Both the position numbers and the translations under genes were made by a program. A stretch of DNA of 64,000 nucleotides from the NCBI GenBank assembly GCA_964539745.1, contig CAZIJU010000007.1:1-64000 (forward strand), written 5' to 3'. Source of the stretch: DSNY01 sp964539745. GTDB taxonomy: Bacteria; Pseudomonadota; Gammaproteobacteria; Burkholderiales; Burkholderiaceae_F. Below are positions 35,370 to 43,967 of this stretch, in pieces. The notes under the pieces are model-generated. The model saw only the letters and a program-made list of their open reading frames with translations, was not told the DNA's origin and made no database searches. Within the stretch, counting starts at the first letter, position 1; the number at the start of each line of letters is the position of its first letter.

Positions 35370-35819
35370 TCACCCCTTCGGCGCAACGCGCAGCCAGAAG
35401 GTCACCGGACCGTCGTTGGTCGATTCGACCTGCATGTGCGCGCCGAATTCGCCGGTTTCGACCGGCGCGTACTGCCTGCGCGCCAGCGCGACGAAATGCT
35501 CGAACAGCCGCCGGCCCTCGTCGGGCGGCACGGCCGGCGTGAAGCTTGGCCGCGTACCGGTGTTGGTGTCCGCCGCCAGCGTGAACTGCGGCACCAGCAG
35601 CAGCCCTCCGCCCGTGTCGCGTACGCTGCGGTTCATCCGGCCGGCGTCGTCGGCGAAGACGCGATAGCCGAGCATCTTCGACAGCAGCGCATCGGCCTGC
35701 GCCTCGGCGTCGCCGCGCTCGGCGCAAACGAGCGCGAGCAGCCCGGGGCCGATTGCGCCGACGACGCGGCCGTCGACGAGAACGCGCGCTTGCGCGACAC
35801 GCTGGATCAGCGCAATCAT
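35370..35819 (-). CDS. dtd: D-aminoacyl-tRNA deacylase
   Basis: A 149-residue proofreading enzyme that removes D-amino acids and glycine from mischarged tRNAs. It starts MIALIQRVAQARV and has the GP motif NDGPVTFWL. The other active-site motif, usually SQFTLAAD, here reads PQFTLAAD, with Pro in the Ser position. Length is normal. It is followed by the PEBP gene after 77 bp and preceded by a repeat island that starts 30 bp upstream of its start codon. Confidence 0.93.
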   Translation of the reverse strand: MIALIQRVAQARVLVDGRVVGAIGPGLLALVCAERGDAEAQADALLSKMLGYRVFADDAGRMNRSVRDTGGGLLLVPQFTLAADTNTGTRPSFTPAVPPDEGRRLFEHFVALARRQYAPVETGEFGAHMQVESTNDGPVTFWLRVAPKG

Positions 35820-35848
35820 GCGGGCATTCTATCTATTGGGCGCTACTT

Positions 35849-36046
35849 ATCGAGGATTATTCGCGACACGCGAGACCGCTTGGCGCTCGCATCCGTCGCC
35901 CTTTGTCATTCCGAGCCGCAGGCGAGGAATCTGCGCCGCTTGCAACGCCGGGATCCCTCGCGTTGCTCGGGATGACGGAGCCGGTGCATGCGCGGGCGAA
36001 ACGAACTTGCGGGGTCGCGGTATCACGAGCTTGCGTCACTCTCAAT
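35849..36046. repeat. TIR-bearing repeat element, short copy (island 1a)
   Basis: Starts ATCGAGGATTATTCGCGACAC (left end, a few bases shorter than the full form at 39277), contains one unit of GTCATTCCGAGCCGCAGGCG with a second arm ending CTCGGGATGACG, and ends with GTATCACGAGCTTGCGTCAC at 36020-36039. The interior GCGAAACGAACTTGCGGGGT segment is identical to that before the right end of island 2. Confidence 0.7.
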
Positions 36047-36247
36047 AACGTCGTGCATGACCACTCGGCATTTCGATTTCGACGTTGCGACGCCGGGTCC
36101 GTCATCCCGACCCCGGCCCTGAGCCGGGGGAGGGATCTCGGCCTCGGCACTGGTTGAGATTCCTCGCCTGCGGCTCGGAATGACGAGCGGTGTGGGCAAC
36201 AAAACGTCGGCCAAATGGCAAGTGTCACGAAGATTCGTAATGCTCGA
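36047..36247. repeat. Related repeat element in opposite orientation (island 1b)
   Basis: Has GTCATCCCGACCCCGGCCCT ... GAGATTCCTCGCCTGCGGCT and ends with GTGTCACGAAGATTCGTAAT at 36222-36241, the reverse complement of the left end of island 2. Its own other end is not clear. The AidB-like gene starts 15 bp after it. Confidence 0.6.
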
Positions 36248-36262
36248 CAGGAGCGAAGCGGC

Positions 36263-37927
36263 ATGGATCAGACCACACAGCGCAGCACCGCTGCACTCGT
36301 CGAAGCGTCCCCCAACCAGGCGCCGCCGCTCGAGGACTACAACCTCTACACGGCCGACCTGGCACTGCAGGAAGCGGTCCGCCGCGCTGACGCGGGCTGG
36401 GCCGAAGGATGGCTCGCCGAGTTCGGCGCGCGGCTGGGCCGGCCGGAGACGATCGCGCTCGGCGCCGCCGCCAACCGCAATCCGCCGGTGCTGCACACGC
36501 ACGATCGTTTCGGCAACCGGCGCGACGAAGTCGAGTTTCATCCTGCGTATCACAAACTGATGGCGCTCGGCTTCGGCGCCGGGCTGCACTCGTCGCCTTG
36601 GGCCGAGCCGCGCGCCGGCGCGCCGGCGGCGCGCGCCGCCGCCTACGTGCTGTACGGGCAGGTCGAAAGCGGCACGCAGTGCCCGATGACGATGACCTAC
36701 GCGTCGATCGCGGTGCTCGCGAAGCATGCGGCGTCGGTGCCGGGTGTGGCGGACGTCTGGTTGCCGCGGCTGTACGCACGACGGTACGACCCGCGCTTCG
36801 CGCCGATCCGGAACAAGGCGGGCGCCAGCATCGGCATGGGCATGACCGAGAAGCAGGGCGGCTCCGACGTGCGCAGCAACACCTCGCGCGCCGAACCCGC
36901 CGGCGGCGGCGCGTACCGGATCACCGGACACAAGTGGTTCTTCTCGGCGCCGATGTGCGACGCCTTTCTCGTGCTCGCGCAGGCGCCCGGCGGGCTCACC
37001 TGCTTCTTCCTGCCGCGGCATCTGGACGACGGCTCGCGCAACGCGCTGCGGCTCGTGCGGCTGAAGGACAAGCTCGGCAACCGCTCGAACGCGAGCGCCG
37101 AGGTCGAGTTCGAGCAGGCGCTGGCGTGGCGCGTCGGCGAAGAAGGCCGCGGCGTGGCGACGATCCTCGAGATGGTCAACTACACGCGGCTGGACTGCGC
37201 GGTCGGCAGCAGCGCACTGATGCGACAGGCGCTCGTGCAGGCGATCCACCACGCCCGCCACCGCGAAGCGTTCGGCCGGCGGCTCGTCGAGCAGCCGTTG
37301 ATGCGCAACGTGCTCGCGGACCTCGCGCTCGAGTCCGAAGCGGCCACCGCACTCGCGCTGCGGCTCGCCGCCGCGTACGACCGTACCGAAGCGCACGAGC
37401 AGGCGCTGCGCCGGCTGCTGACGCCGGCAGCGAAGTACTGGATCTGCAAGCGGCTCGCGCCGTTTGCGCAGGAGGCGATGGAAGTGCTCGGCGGCAACGG
37501 CTACGTCGAGGATTCGATGATGCCGCGCATCTACCGCGAAGCGCCGGTCAACTCGATCTGGGAAGGCTCGGGCAACGTGATGTGCCTCGACGTGATGCGC
37601 GCGGCCACCCGCAACGGCGAAAGCGTTGCCGCGCTGTTCGGCGAGCTCGATGCGGCGCGCGGCGGCGATGCGCGGCTCGACGCGTTCGTCGCGCAGCTTG
37701 CGCGTGACCTCGACGACCCGGCCTCGCGCGAGGCGGTCGCGCGGCGGCTCGCCGAGCGGATCGCGCTGGCAGTGCAGGCCGCGCTGCTGGTGCGGCATGC
37801 GCCGAACGAAGTCGCGGACGCATTCTGCGCGTCGCGACTCGCCGGCGATGCCGGCGGATGCTTCGGCACGCTGCCCGCCGGCACCGCGTTCGCTCGGATC
37901 ATCGAGCGCGCGTGGCCCGGCGCCTAA
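36263..37927 (+). CDS. AidB-like acyl-CoA dehydrogenase
   Basis: A 554-residue flavoprotein of the AidB branch. It has LHSSPWAEPRAG, the FAD-binding MGMTEKQGGSDVRSNTSRA and GHKWFFSAPMCDAFLVLAQ, the catalytic-type NYTRLDCAVGSSALMRQ, and EVLGGNGYVEDSMMPRIYREAPVNSIWEGSGNV near the C-terminus. Length matches AidB (adaptive response to alkylation) and isovaleryl-CoA-dehydrogenase-like relatives; which reaction it does is open. The start at 36263 follows a GGAG 10 bp upstream. It lies between dtd and tyrS, next to a repeat island, and is convergent with tyrS. Confidence 0.92.
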   Translation: MDQTTQRSTAALVEASPNQAPPLEDYNLYTADLALQEAVRRADAGWAEGWLAEFGARLGRPETIALGAAANRNPPVLHTHDRFGNRRDEVEFHPAYHKLMALGFGAGLHSSPWAEPRAGAPAARAAAYVLYGQVESGTQCPMTMTYASIAVLAKHAASVPGVADVWLPRLYARRYDPRFAPIRNKAGASIGMGMTEKQGGSDVRSNTSRAEPAGGGAYRITGHKWFFSAPMCDAFLVLAQAPGGLTCFFLPRHLDDGSRNALRLVRLKDKLGNRSNASAEVEFEQALAWRVGEEGRGVATILEMVNYTRLDCAVGSSALMRQALVQAIHHARHREAFGRRLVEQPLMRNVLADLALESEAATALALRLAAAYDRTEAHEQALRRLLTPAAKYWICKRLAPFAQEAMEVLGGNGYVEDSMMPRIYREAPVNSIWEGSGNVMCLDVMRAATRNGESVAALFGELDAARGGDARLDAFVAQLARDLDDPASREAVARRLAERIALAVQAALLVRHAPNEVADAFCASRLAGDAGGCFGTLPAGTAFARIIERAWPGA

Positions 37928-37951
37928 AAGATCGCGACGGCCATCGAGGCC

Positions 37952-37973
37952 GCGGCTGCCGCCCGGCAGCCGC
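37952..37973. terminator. GC hairpin between convergent genes
   Basis: GCGGCTGCC and GGCAGCCGC form a perfect 9-bp stem around GCCC, between the AidB-like gene and tyrS. There is no U-run on either strand, so intrinsic termination is uncertain. Confidence 0.4.
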
Positions 37974-37978
37974 CGCGC

Positions 37979-39217
37979 TCAGACGATGGTCACGCGCATC
38001 CACTTGCGCTTGCCGACCTGCACGACATAGGCTCCCGGTTTGACGAGCAACGCGCGGTCGGCGATCCTTTGCCCGTCGATTCGCACGCCGCCCTGCTCGA
38101 CGTTGCGGATCGCCTCCGAGGTCGACGGCGCGAGCCCCGCCTGCTTCAGCAGCGCGGCGATCGCGATGCCCTTGCCCCCCGTGTCGAGCGTGCGCTCGGG
38201 CATGTCGTGCGGTGCGACGTGCTGCCTGAAACGCAGCTCGAATTCGGCAGCCGCGTCCTCGGCGGCCCGCACACCGTGGAAGCGCGCGACGATCTCCTTG
38301 GCGAGCAGCACCTTGATGTCGCGCGGATTTCGGCCTTCCTGAGCCTGCCGCTTCAACTGCGCGATCTCCTCGTTGGATCGCATCGACAGCAGGTCGTACC
38401 AGCGCCACATCTGCTCGTCCGAGATCGACATGATCTTGCCGAACATCTCGAACGGCGGCTCGGTGATGCCGACGTAGTTGTTCTTCGATTTCGACATCTT
38501 CTCGACGCCGTCCAGGCCTTCGAGCAGCGGCATCGTCAGGATGCACTGCGGCTCCTGGCCGTAGTGGCGCTGCAGTTCGCGGCCGACCAGCAGATTGAAC
38601 TTCTGGTCGGTGCCGCCAAGCTCCAGGTCCGCATTGAGCGCCACCGAGTCGTAGCCCTGCATCAGCGGATACAGCAGCTCGTGCATCGCGATCGGCGCGT
38701 TCTCGCGCATCCGCTTGGCGAAGTCGTCGCGCTCGAGCAGCCGCGCCAGCGTGTACTTGGCGGCGAGCTTGATCATGCCGTCGGCGCCGAGCGGGATCGA
38801 CCACTCGGAGTTGTAGCGGATCTCGGTCCTCGCGCGGTCGAGCACCAGCGCGGCCTGCTCGAAGTAGGTCTTGGCGTTCGCCTCGATCTGCTCGCGGGTC
38901 AGAGGCGGGCGCGTCGTGTTGCGGCCGCTCGGGTCACCGATCATCGACGTGAAGTCGCCGATCAGGAAGATCACCGTGTGGCCGAGATCCTGAAGCTGCC
39001 GAAGCTTGTTGAGCACCACCGTGTGGCCGAGGTGGATGTCGGGCGCGGTCGGATCGAGCCCGAGTTTGCAGCGCAACGGCCTGCCTGTCGCCTGCGATCG
39101 CGCCAGCTTGCGCGCGAACTCGGCCTCGATCAGCAGCTCGTCGCAGCCGCGCTTGACCAGCGCCAGCGCGCGTTCGACTTCGGGCGTGATGGGATAGTCG
39201 GCGTCGTGATGGGACAT
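37979..39217 (-). CDS. tyrS: Tyrosyl-tRNA synthetase
   Basis: A 412-residue class I aminoacyl-tRNA synthetase. The HIGH-type signature is DPTAPDIHLGHTVVLNKL and the KMSKS loop is VEKMSKSKNNYVG; a C-terminal S4-like domain (PSTSEAIRNVEQGGVRIDGQRI) ends the protein. This is the TyrZ/short-insert class common in betaproteobacteria. Upstream there is no peptidase gene as in some relatives, only repeat island 2. T-box control is not expected or seen. Confidence 0.96.
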   Translation of the reverse strand: MSHHDADYPITPEVERALALVKRGCDELLIEAEFARKLARSQATGRPLRCKLGLDPTAPDIHLGHTVVLNKLRQLQDLGHTVIFLIGDFTSMIGDPSGRNTTRPPLTREQIEANAKTYFEQAALVLDRARTEIRYNSEWSIPLGADGMIKLAAKYTLARLLERDDFAKRMRENAPIAMHELLYPLMQGYDSVALNADLELGGTDQKFNLLVGRELQRHYGQEPQCILTMPLLEGLDGVEKMSKSKNNYVGITEPPFEMFGKIMSISDEQMWRWYDLLSMRSNEEIAQLKRQAQEGRNPRDIKVLLAKEIVARFHGVRAAEDAAAEFELRFRQHVAPHDMPERTLDTGGKGIAIAALLKQAGLAPSTSEAIRNVEQGGVRIDGQRIADRALLVKPGAYVVQVGKRKWMRVTIV

Positions 39218-39276
39218 TGGGCAAAGCAGCCGAATCCGGCGTTTACCGGCTGGCGCAAAGTGCGAGCGCGGAGTCT

Positions 39277-40003
39277 ATCGAGCATTACGAATCTTCGCGA
39301 CACGACCGATCGCCCGGCGTTGGCATCCGTCGCCGTTCGCCATTCCAAGCCGCAACACCGCTCTTGTCATTCGGAGCTGCAACCCCCGATTGTCATTCCG
39401 AACCGCAACCCCTTATTGTCATTCCGAGCCACACCTGCTTATTGTCATTCCGAGCCGCAACTGCTTATTGTCATTCCGAGCCGCAGGCGAGGAATCTCCA
39501 CCGCTCGCAACGCCGAGATCCCTCGCGTTCGCTCGGGATGACAAGCCGGCGTCATTCCCCCGGCCTGGCTTCGCCATTCCGAGCCGCAACGCCGCTCTTG
39601 TCATTCGGAGCTGCAACCCCCGATTGTCATTCCGAGCTGCAACTCCTTATTGTCATTCCGAGCCGCAACTGCTTATTGTCATTCCGACCCGCAGGCGAGG
39701 AATCTCCGCCGCTCGCAACGCCGAGATCCCTCGCGTTCGCTCGGGATGACAAGCCGGCGTCTTTCCATCCCGGCCTGGCTTCGCCAGTCCGAGCGGCAAC
39801 GCCCACATTGTCATTCCGAGCTGCAACTCCTTATTGTCGTTCCGGGCCGTAACTTCTCATTGTCATTCCGAGCCGCAGGGGAGGAATCTCCGCCGCTCGC
39901 AACGCCGGGATCCCTCGCGCTGCTCGGGATGGCGGAACCGGTCCCCGCACCGGCGAAACGAACTTGCGGGGTCGGGGTATCACGAGCTTGCGTAACGCTC
40001 GAT
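39277..40003. repeat. Long repeat element with terminal inverted repeats (island 2)
   Basis: The left end 39277-39303 (ATCGAGCATTACGAATCTTC...) and the reverse complement of 39977-40003 (ATCGAGCGTTACGCAAGCTC...) agree at about 20 of 27 positions. The interior is a tandem array of GTCATTCCGAG units in three blocks. Both ends recur in islands 1 and 4. It fills the gap between divergent tyrS and anmK; no protein-coding gene is supported inside. Confidence 0.75.
39366..39887. repeat. 26-bp tandem array in three blocks (4, 3 and 2 units)
   Basis: Units starting GTCATTC begin at 39366, 39392, 39418, 39444 (block 1), 39600, 39626, 39652 (block 2) and 39810, 39836 (block 3), each exactly 26 bp apart. 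Each block is then closed by a longer hairpin unit (GCAGGCGAGGAATCTC ... CTCGGGATGAC) beginning at 39470, 39678 and 39862. There are no spacers, so it is not CRISPR. Confidence 0.85.
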
Positions 40004-40036
40004 AATTGATACCACCGCGCAGCCGAGGAACGGACC

Positions 40037-41146
40037 ATGACCCAAGCCAAGGCGCTTTATATCGGACTGATGTCCGGCACGAGCCTCGACGGCGTCGATG
40101 CGCTGCTCGTCGATCTGGGCGGGCTGCGACCGGCGATCAAGTCGCACGCGCATCACGAGTTCACGGCCGACCTGCGGCGCGAGTTGCTGCTGCTGAATTC
40201 GCCGGGCTGGGACGACTGCCATCGCGCCGCGGTGGCCGCGCAGCATCTGACACGGCTGTACGCCGCCGCCGCTGAGGACGTCCTGCGGCACGCCGACGTC
40301 GATCGCGGCGAGGTACGCGCGATCGGCGTGCACGGGCAGACGATCCGGCACCGCCCGGACGCGGGCTACACGCTGCAGCTCAACGCGCCGGCGCTGCTCG
40401 CCGAGCTGACCGGCATCGATGTGGTCGCCGACTTCCGCAGCCGCGACATCGCCGCCGGCGGCCAGGGGGCACCGCTGGTGCCGGCTTTCCACGCGGCGAT
40501 CTTCGGCACGGACGAGCCACGCGCGATCGTCAACATCGGCGGCATCGCCAACGTCACCGGGCTGCCCGCGCGCGGCAGCGGCGGCAACGTGATCGGCTTC
40601 GACTGCGGGCCGGGCAACGTACTGATCGACGCCTGGGCGCAGGCGCATTCGGGCGAACTGTACGACCGCGACGGCCACTGGGCGGCGAGTGGACACAGCG
40701 AGGCGGTGCTGCTCGAGGCGCTGCTCGACGAGCCCTTTTTCTCGGCGCCGCCGCCCAAGAGCACGGGGCGCGACCTGTTCAACATGGACTGGCTCACGCG
40801 CAAGATGGCCGGCCGCCGCTACGACGCGCGCAACGTGCAGGCCACACTGACGCGGCTGACGGCGGTCACGATCGCGCAGGCGATCGAGCGCCACGTTCCG
40901 AAAGCCGCCGACGTAATCGTCTGCGGTGGCGGCGCGTACAACAAGACGCTGATGCGCATGCTCGCCGAGGAATGCGCGCCGCGCCCGGTCGTGTCGAGCG
41001 AGACGCTGGGTGTGGCGCCCGAGCACGTCGAGGCGATGGCGATGGCGTGGCTCGCGCGCGAGCATATCGAGCGCCGCCCCGGCAACCTGCCCGCGGTCAC
41101 CGGCGCACGCGGCCCGCGGGTGCTCGGGTGCCTGTACCCGGCCTGA
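40037..41146 (+). CDS. anmK: Anhydro-N-acetylmuramic acid kinase
   Basis: A 369-residue ATP-dependent kinase that opens and phosphorylates 1,6-anhydro-MurNAc during cell-wall recycling. It begins YIGLMSGTSLDGVDALLVDL (phosphate loop), with IGVHGQTIRHRP, GGQGAPLVPAFHAAIF, VNIGGIANVT and FDCGPGNVLIDAW, the family set. The start is 33 bp after the right end of the repeat island, so the element may contribute the upstream regulatory region. It is convergent with erpA. Confidence 0.95.
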   Translation: MTQAKALYIGLMSGTSLDGVDALLVDLGGLRPAIKSHAHHEFTADLRRELLLLNSPGWDDCHRAAVAAQHLTRLYAAAAEDVLRHADVDRGEVRAIGVHGQTIRHRPDAGYTLQLNAPALLAELTGIDVVADFRSRDIAAGGQGAPLVPAFHAAIFGTDEPRAIVNIGGIANVTGLPARGSGGNVIGFDCGPGNVLIDAWAQAHSGELYDRDGHWAASGHSEAVLLEALLDEPFFSAPPPKSTGRDLFNMDWLTRKMAGRRYDARNVQATLTRLTAVTIAQAIERHVPKAADVIVCGGGAYNKTLMRMLAEECAPRPVVSSETLGVAPEHVEAMAMAWLAREHIERRPGNLPAVTGARGPRVLGCLYPA

Positions 41147-41176
41147 AAAAAATTCGGGGCGCCCTCTGGGCGCCCC
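41146..41176 (-). terminator. Rho-independent terminator after erpA
   Basis: A perfect 9-bp stem (GGGGCGCCC / GGGCGCCCC, loop of 3) is followed on the minus strand by AATTTTTTT. It lies 35 bp after the erpA stop and touches the stop codon of anmK. Confidence 0.9.
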
Positions 41177-41210
41177 GCTTCGCCGGGTACGCGAAACTTC
41201 TGCGGAACCG

Positions 41211-41561
41211 TCAAACCGAGAAGGACGAGCCGCAGCCGCACGTGGTCGTCGCGTTCGGGTTTTTGATCACGAACTGCGCACCCTCGAGGTCCTCTTTGTA
41301 GTCGATCTCGGCGCCGACCAGATACTGGTAGCTCATCGAGTCGATCAGCAGCGTCACGCCGTTTTTCTCCATCGTCGTGTCGTCTTCGTTGACGACCTCG
41401 TCGAAGGTGAAGCCGTATTGGAAGCCGGAGCACCCGCCGCCCTGCACGAACACGCGCAGCTTGAGGTCGGGGTTGCCCTCTTCGTCGATCAACTGCTTCA
41501 CTTTGGCAGCCGCCGCATCCGAAAACAGCAGGGGGGCCGGCATCTCAACTGCAGCGTTCAT
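41211..41561 (-). CDS. erpA: Iron-sulfur cluster insertion protein ErpA
   Basis: A 116-residue A-type carrier that delivers Fe-S clusters to apoproteins, including those of isoprenoid synthesis. The three conserved cysteines are in GGGCSGFQYG and the C-terminal CGCGSSF. Residue pattern SDAAAAKVKQLIDEEGNPDLKLRVFVQGGG is the family start. It is the last gene of a minus-strand run from rplM. Confidence 0.95.
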   Translation of the reverse strand: MNAAVEMPAPLLFSDAAAAKVKQLIDEEGNPDLKLRVFVQGGGCSGFQYGFTFDEVVNEDDTTMEKNGVTLLIDSMSYQYLVGAEIDYKEDLEGAQFVIKNPNATTTCGCGSSFSV

Positions 41562-41627
41562 GGGGTCTCTCCACTGGACATTCGCCGGGCCATTATAGGT
41601 CGCGCCCGGTTCGCCGGTTGATCCAGA

Positions 41628-42089
41628 TCACCCTACTGTCGACTCAGGCGTTCCGCCGGGCTTGGCATCCGAAGTGCTGCCGGCCGGGGTCATTTTCAAG
41701 GCCAGTTTCGGCTCGGTCTTGATCTCCGGCACCGAGCGGTGCGCCAGCGTGCCTTCGACCACCGCCCCGTGATGCATCTCGAGTGCGCGATAGTGGACAT
41801 CGCCCGTGACGCGCGCCTTGGGCTGCAGCTCGACGAGCTCGCTGGCGTATACCGGGCCCACGATTCGTCCCGCCACGACGAGATGGGCCGTGCGCACCTC
41901 GCCTTCGACGATGCCGTGCTCGCTCACGACCAGCATTCCGCCTTTTTCGCCGTCGACACAACGGACGGCGCCCTTCACGACGCCGTCGACGCGCAGTCCG
42001 CCTGTAAACAGTACGTCGCCGGTGACCGTGGTCCCGGCGCCGATCAGGCTGCCGATCTCCTTGGCTGTGGCCGGTTTCTTGCCGAACAT
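41628..42089 (-). CDS. Bactofilin (polymer-forming cytoskeletal protein)
   Basis: A 153-residue bactofilin. From MFGKKPATAKEIGSLIGAGTTVTGDVLFTGGLRVDGVVKG the repeated short beta-helix rungs continue (GMLVVSEHGIVEGEVRTAHLVVAGRIVGPVYASELVELQPKARVTGDVHY), flanked by a Pro/Lys tail. GGGGAGG precedes the start. Bactofilins polymerise without nucleotide and scaffold cell-wall enzymes. Next upstream is a coiled-coil membrane protein, often its genomic partner in betaproteobacteria. Confidence 0.92.
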   Translation of the reverse strand: MFGKKPATAKEIGSLIGAGTTVTGDVLFTGGLRVDGVVKGAVRCVDGEKGGMLVVSEHGIVEGEVRTAHLVVAGRIVGPVYASELVELQPKARVTGDVHYRALEMHHGAVVEGTLAHRSVPEIKTEPKLALKMTPAGSTSDAKPGGTPESTVG

Positions 42090-42108
42090 GGGACCTCCCC
42101 TGGGCTGC

Positions 42109-42846
42109 CTAAAGCATGAACGTCTGCTGGGTCTGGGTTTCGCCGCCGGCAAGGATGCGCACCAGCACCGAACGCGCGACCGCACCCACCGGCAGGGTCA
42201 ACGTTCCCTCGACGCGCTGGTAGTGGCGAAACACCAGGTCGAGCGCGCGCGCCGCTTCGGGCACCGACGGGTCCGGTACCAGCAGCGTGAAATTGCGCCC
42301 GTTCTGCACGAAGTTGACCTGCATCTGCACCGAGCCGACGAAGTCACGCTGCGGCTTGCCGCTTTGCTGCACCAGCAGCCGATAACGCATCCGGTTCGGC
42401 TCGCCGTCGGGCTGCATGCGGAAGCTGCGGATCACGACCCCCCTCGAGCCGGTACCGGCAGGCAGCAGGCTCTCGAAGAAGTCGAGGTCTTCGCGCAGGC
42501 GGTTCGCTTCGGTCTCGAGCTGCGCAACCTGCGCGGCGAGCTGTTCCTGCGCGCTGCGCTCGACCTTCATCTGTGCCTCGTACGCGGTGGCCACGGCGGC
42601 CAGCCGATCGCGTTCGGCCTTCAACTCGCGAAGCTGCGAGTTCAGCCGATCGATCTCCGCGCTGAGCTCGCGCCGGCCAGGACCGGCGAACTCCTTGCCG
42701 TACTCGTAGATCGCCACACCGGCGGCCGCCGCGGCGACCAGCAGCACGAACGCAAACAGCACGCGGACGGGCCATGGAAGCTGGCTGCGGATGGTCACGC
42801 GCGGCGCGCTGACCGTCATCCTGCGCCTGAGAAGCTTCCACTTCAT
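42109..42846 (-). CDS. DUF6776-like membrane protein with coiled coil
   Basis: A 245-residue bitopic membrane protein of unknown function. One membrane helix (about residues 26-48, PVRVLFAFVLLVAAAAAGVAI) is followed by a heptad-rich coiled coil (about 58-125, REL...RLNSQLRELKAERDRL...EANRLREDLDFFESLLP) and a periplasmic beta-rich domain. The neighbour on the downstream side is a bactofilin, so a role in envelope organisation is plausible but inferred. Confidence 0.75.
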   Translation of the reverse strand: MKWKLLRRRMTVSAPRVTIRSQLPWPVRVLFAFVLLVAAAAAGVAIYEYGKEFAGPGRRELSAEIDRLNSQLRELKAERDRLAAVATAYEAQMKVERSAQEQLAAQVAQLETEANRLREDLDFFESLLPAGTGSRGVVIRSFRMQPDGEPNRMRYRLLVQQSGKPQRDFVGSVQMQVNFVQNGRNFTLLVPDPSVPEAARALDLVFRHYQRVEGTLTLPVGAVARSVLVRILAGGETQTQQTFML

Positions 42847-42861
42847 CGCGCTGCCATTTCG

Positions 42862-43920
42862 CTATGGCAGGATCGGCACCTGCTGCAGGCCTTCCGTCTC
42901 GGGGCGCCCGAACATGATGTTCATGACCTGCACGGCTTGGCCGGAGGCGCCTTTGACGAGGTTGTCCTCGACGACGAGCACGATCAGCAGATCGCCGCCG
43001 CCGGGACGGTGCAGCGCGATGCGTACCTGGTTCGACGCGCGCACGCTGCGCGTTTCCGGGTGGCTGCCGAAGGGCATCACGTCGACGAACGGTTCGTCGC
43101 GGTAACGCGCCTCGAACAGCGCCTGCACGTCCTCGTCCGCCGCGGCCTTCAGCCGCACGTACAGCGTCGAGAAGATCCCGCGCACCATCGGCACGAGGTG
43201 CGGCACGAAGGTCAGGCCGACGGGCTTGCCCGCCATCGCCGCCAGTTGTTGCGCGATTTCCGGGTGATGGCGATGTCCGGACACGCTGTAGGCCTTGAAG
43301 TTGTCCGACGCCTCGGCGAGCAACAGCGACAATTCGGACTTGCGCCCGGCGCCGCTCGCGCCGGACTTGCAGTCGGCGATGATCGAGCCGGTATCGATGG
43401 CCCCCGGCCGCCGACGCTCCAGTTCCAGAAGCGGCAGCAGTCCGAGCTGCACGCTGGTCGGATAACAGCCGGGTAGTCCGATCAGGCGCGCCTTCGCGAT
43501 CGCCGCCCGATTGATCTCGGGCAGGCCGTAGACCGCCTCGGCGAGCAGGTCGGGACAGGCGTGCGGCATCTTGTACCAGCGCTCGAACTCGGCCGGATCC
43601 TTCAGGCGGAAGTCGGCCGCCAGATCGATGACCCGCACGCCAGCGGCAAGCAGTTCGCGCGCCTGGCTCATCGCCACACCGTGCGGCGTGGCGAAGAAGA
43701 CGACGTCGCATCCGGCGAGCGGCGCTTCTTCGGGGGTGACGAAGGCCAGATCGACACGCCCGCGCAGCGACGGAAACATGTCGGCCACGCGTGTGCCGGC
43801 GTCCTTGCGCGAAGTCATCGTGGCGACTTCGGCCGAAGGATGCTGGGCGAGCAGGCGCAGCAGTTCGACACCGGTGTACCCGGTGCCGCCGACGATGCCA
43901 ACCCGGATCCGACTTTGCAT
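42862..43920 (-). CDS. argC: N-acetyl-gamma-glutamyl-phosphate reductase
   Basis: A 352-residue cytosolic enzyme of arginine synthesis that reduces N-acetylglutamyl phosphate with NADPH. The Rossmann loop is VGIVGGTGYTGVELLRLL, the catalytic cysteine is in GLPGCYPTSVQLG and a conserved His in SGHRHHPEI. It is the long (type 1) form. It lies between rpsI and the DUF6776 gene, a common order in the class. Confidence 0.96.
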   Translation of the reverse strand: MQSRIRVGIVGGTGYTGVELLRLLAQHPSAEVATMTSRKDAGTRVADMFPSLRGRVDLAFVTPEEAPLAGCDVVFFATPHGVAMSQARELLAAGVRVIDLAADFRLKDPAEFERWYKMPHACPDLLAEAVYGLPEINRAAIAKARLIGLPGCYPTSVQLGLLPLLELERRRPGAIDTGSIIADCKSGASGAGRKSELSLLLAEASDNFKAYSVSGHRHHPEIAQQLAAMAGKPVGLTFVPHLVPMVRGIFSTLYVRLKAAADEDVQALFEARYRDEPFVDVMPFGSHPETRSVRASNQVRIALHRPGGGDLLIVLVVEDNLVKGASGQAVQVMNIMFGRPETEGLQQVPILP

Positions 43921-43967
43921 CGAGTTCCCCGTTCAGGGCGCCGGCCGGAAGGCGACCGGCGCAGACG

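Noticed and set aside
39366..39887. CRISPR array
   Set aside because: The 26-bp units are directly adjacent with no spacers, and no cas gene is present.
39217..40009. Open frames of 100-211 codons in the repeat island upstream of anmK
   Set aside because: They translate the 26-bp repeats in changing frames (CHSEPQ / IVIPSR / LSFRAA patterns), have no ribosome site and no family; the length comes from a lack of stops in the repeat.
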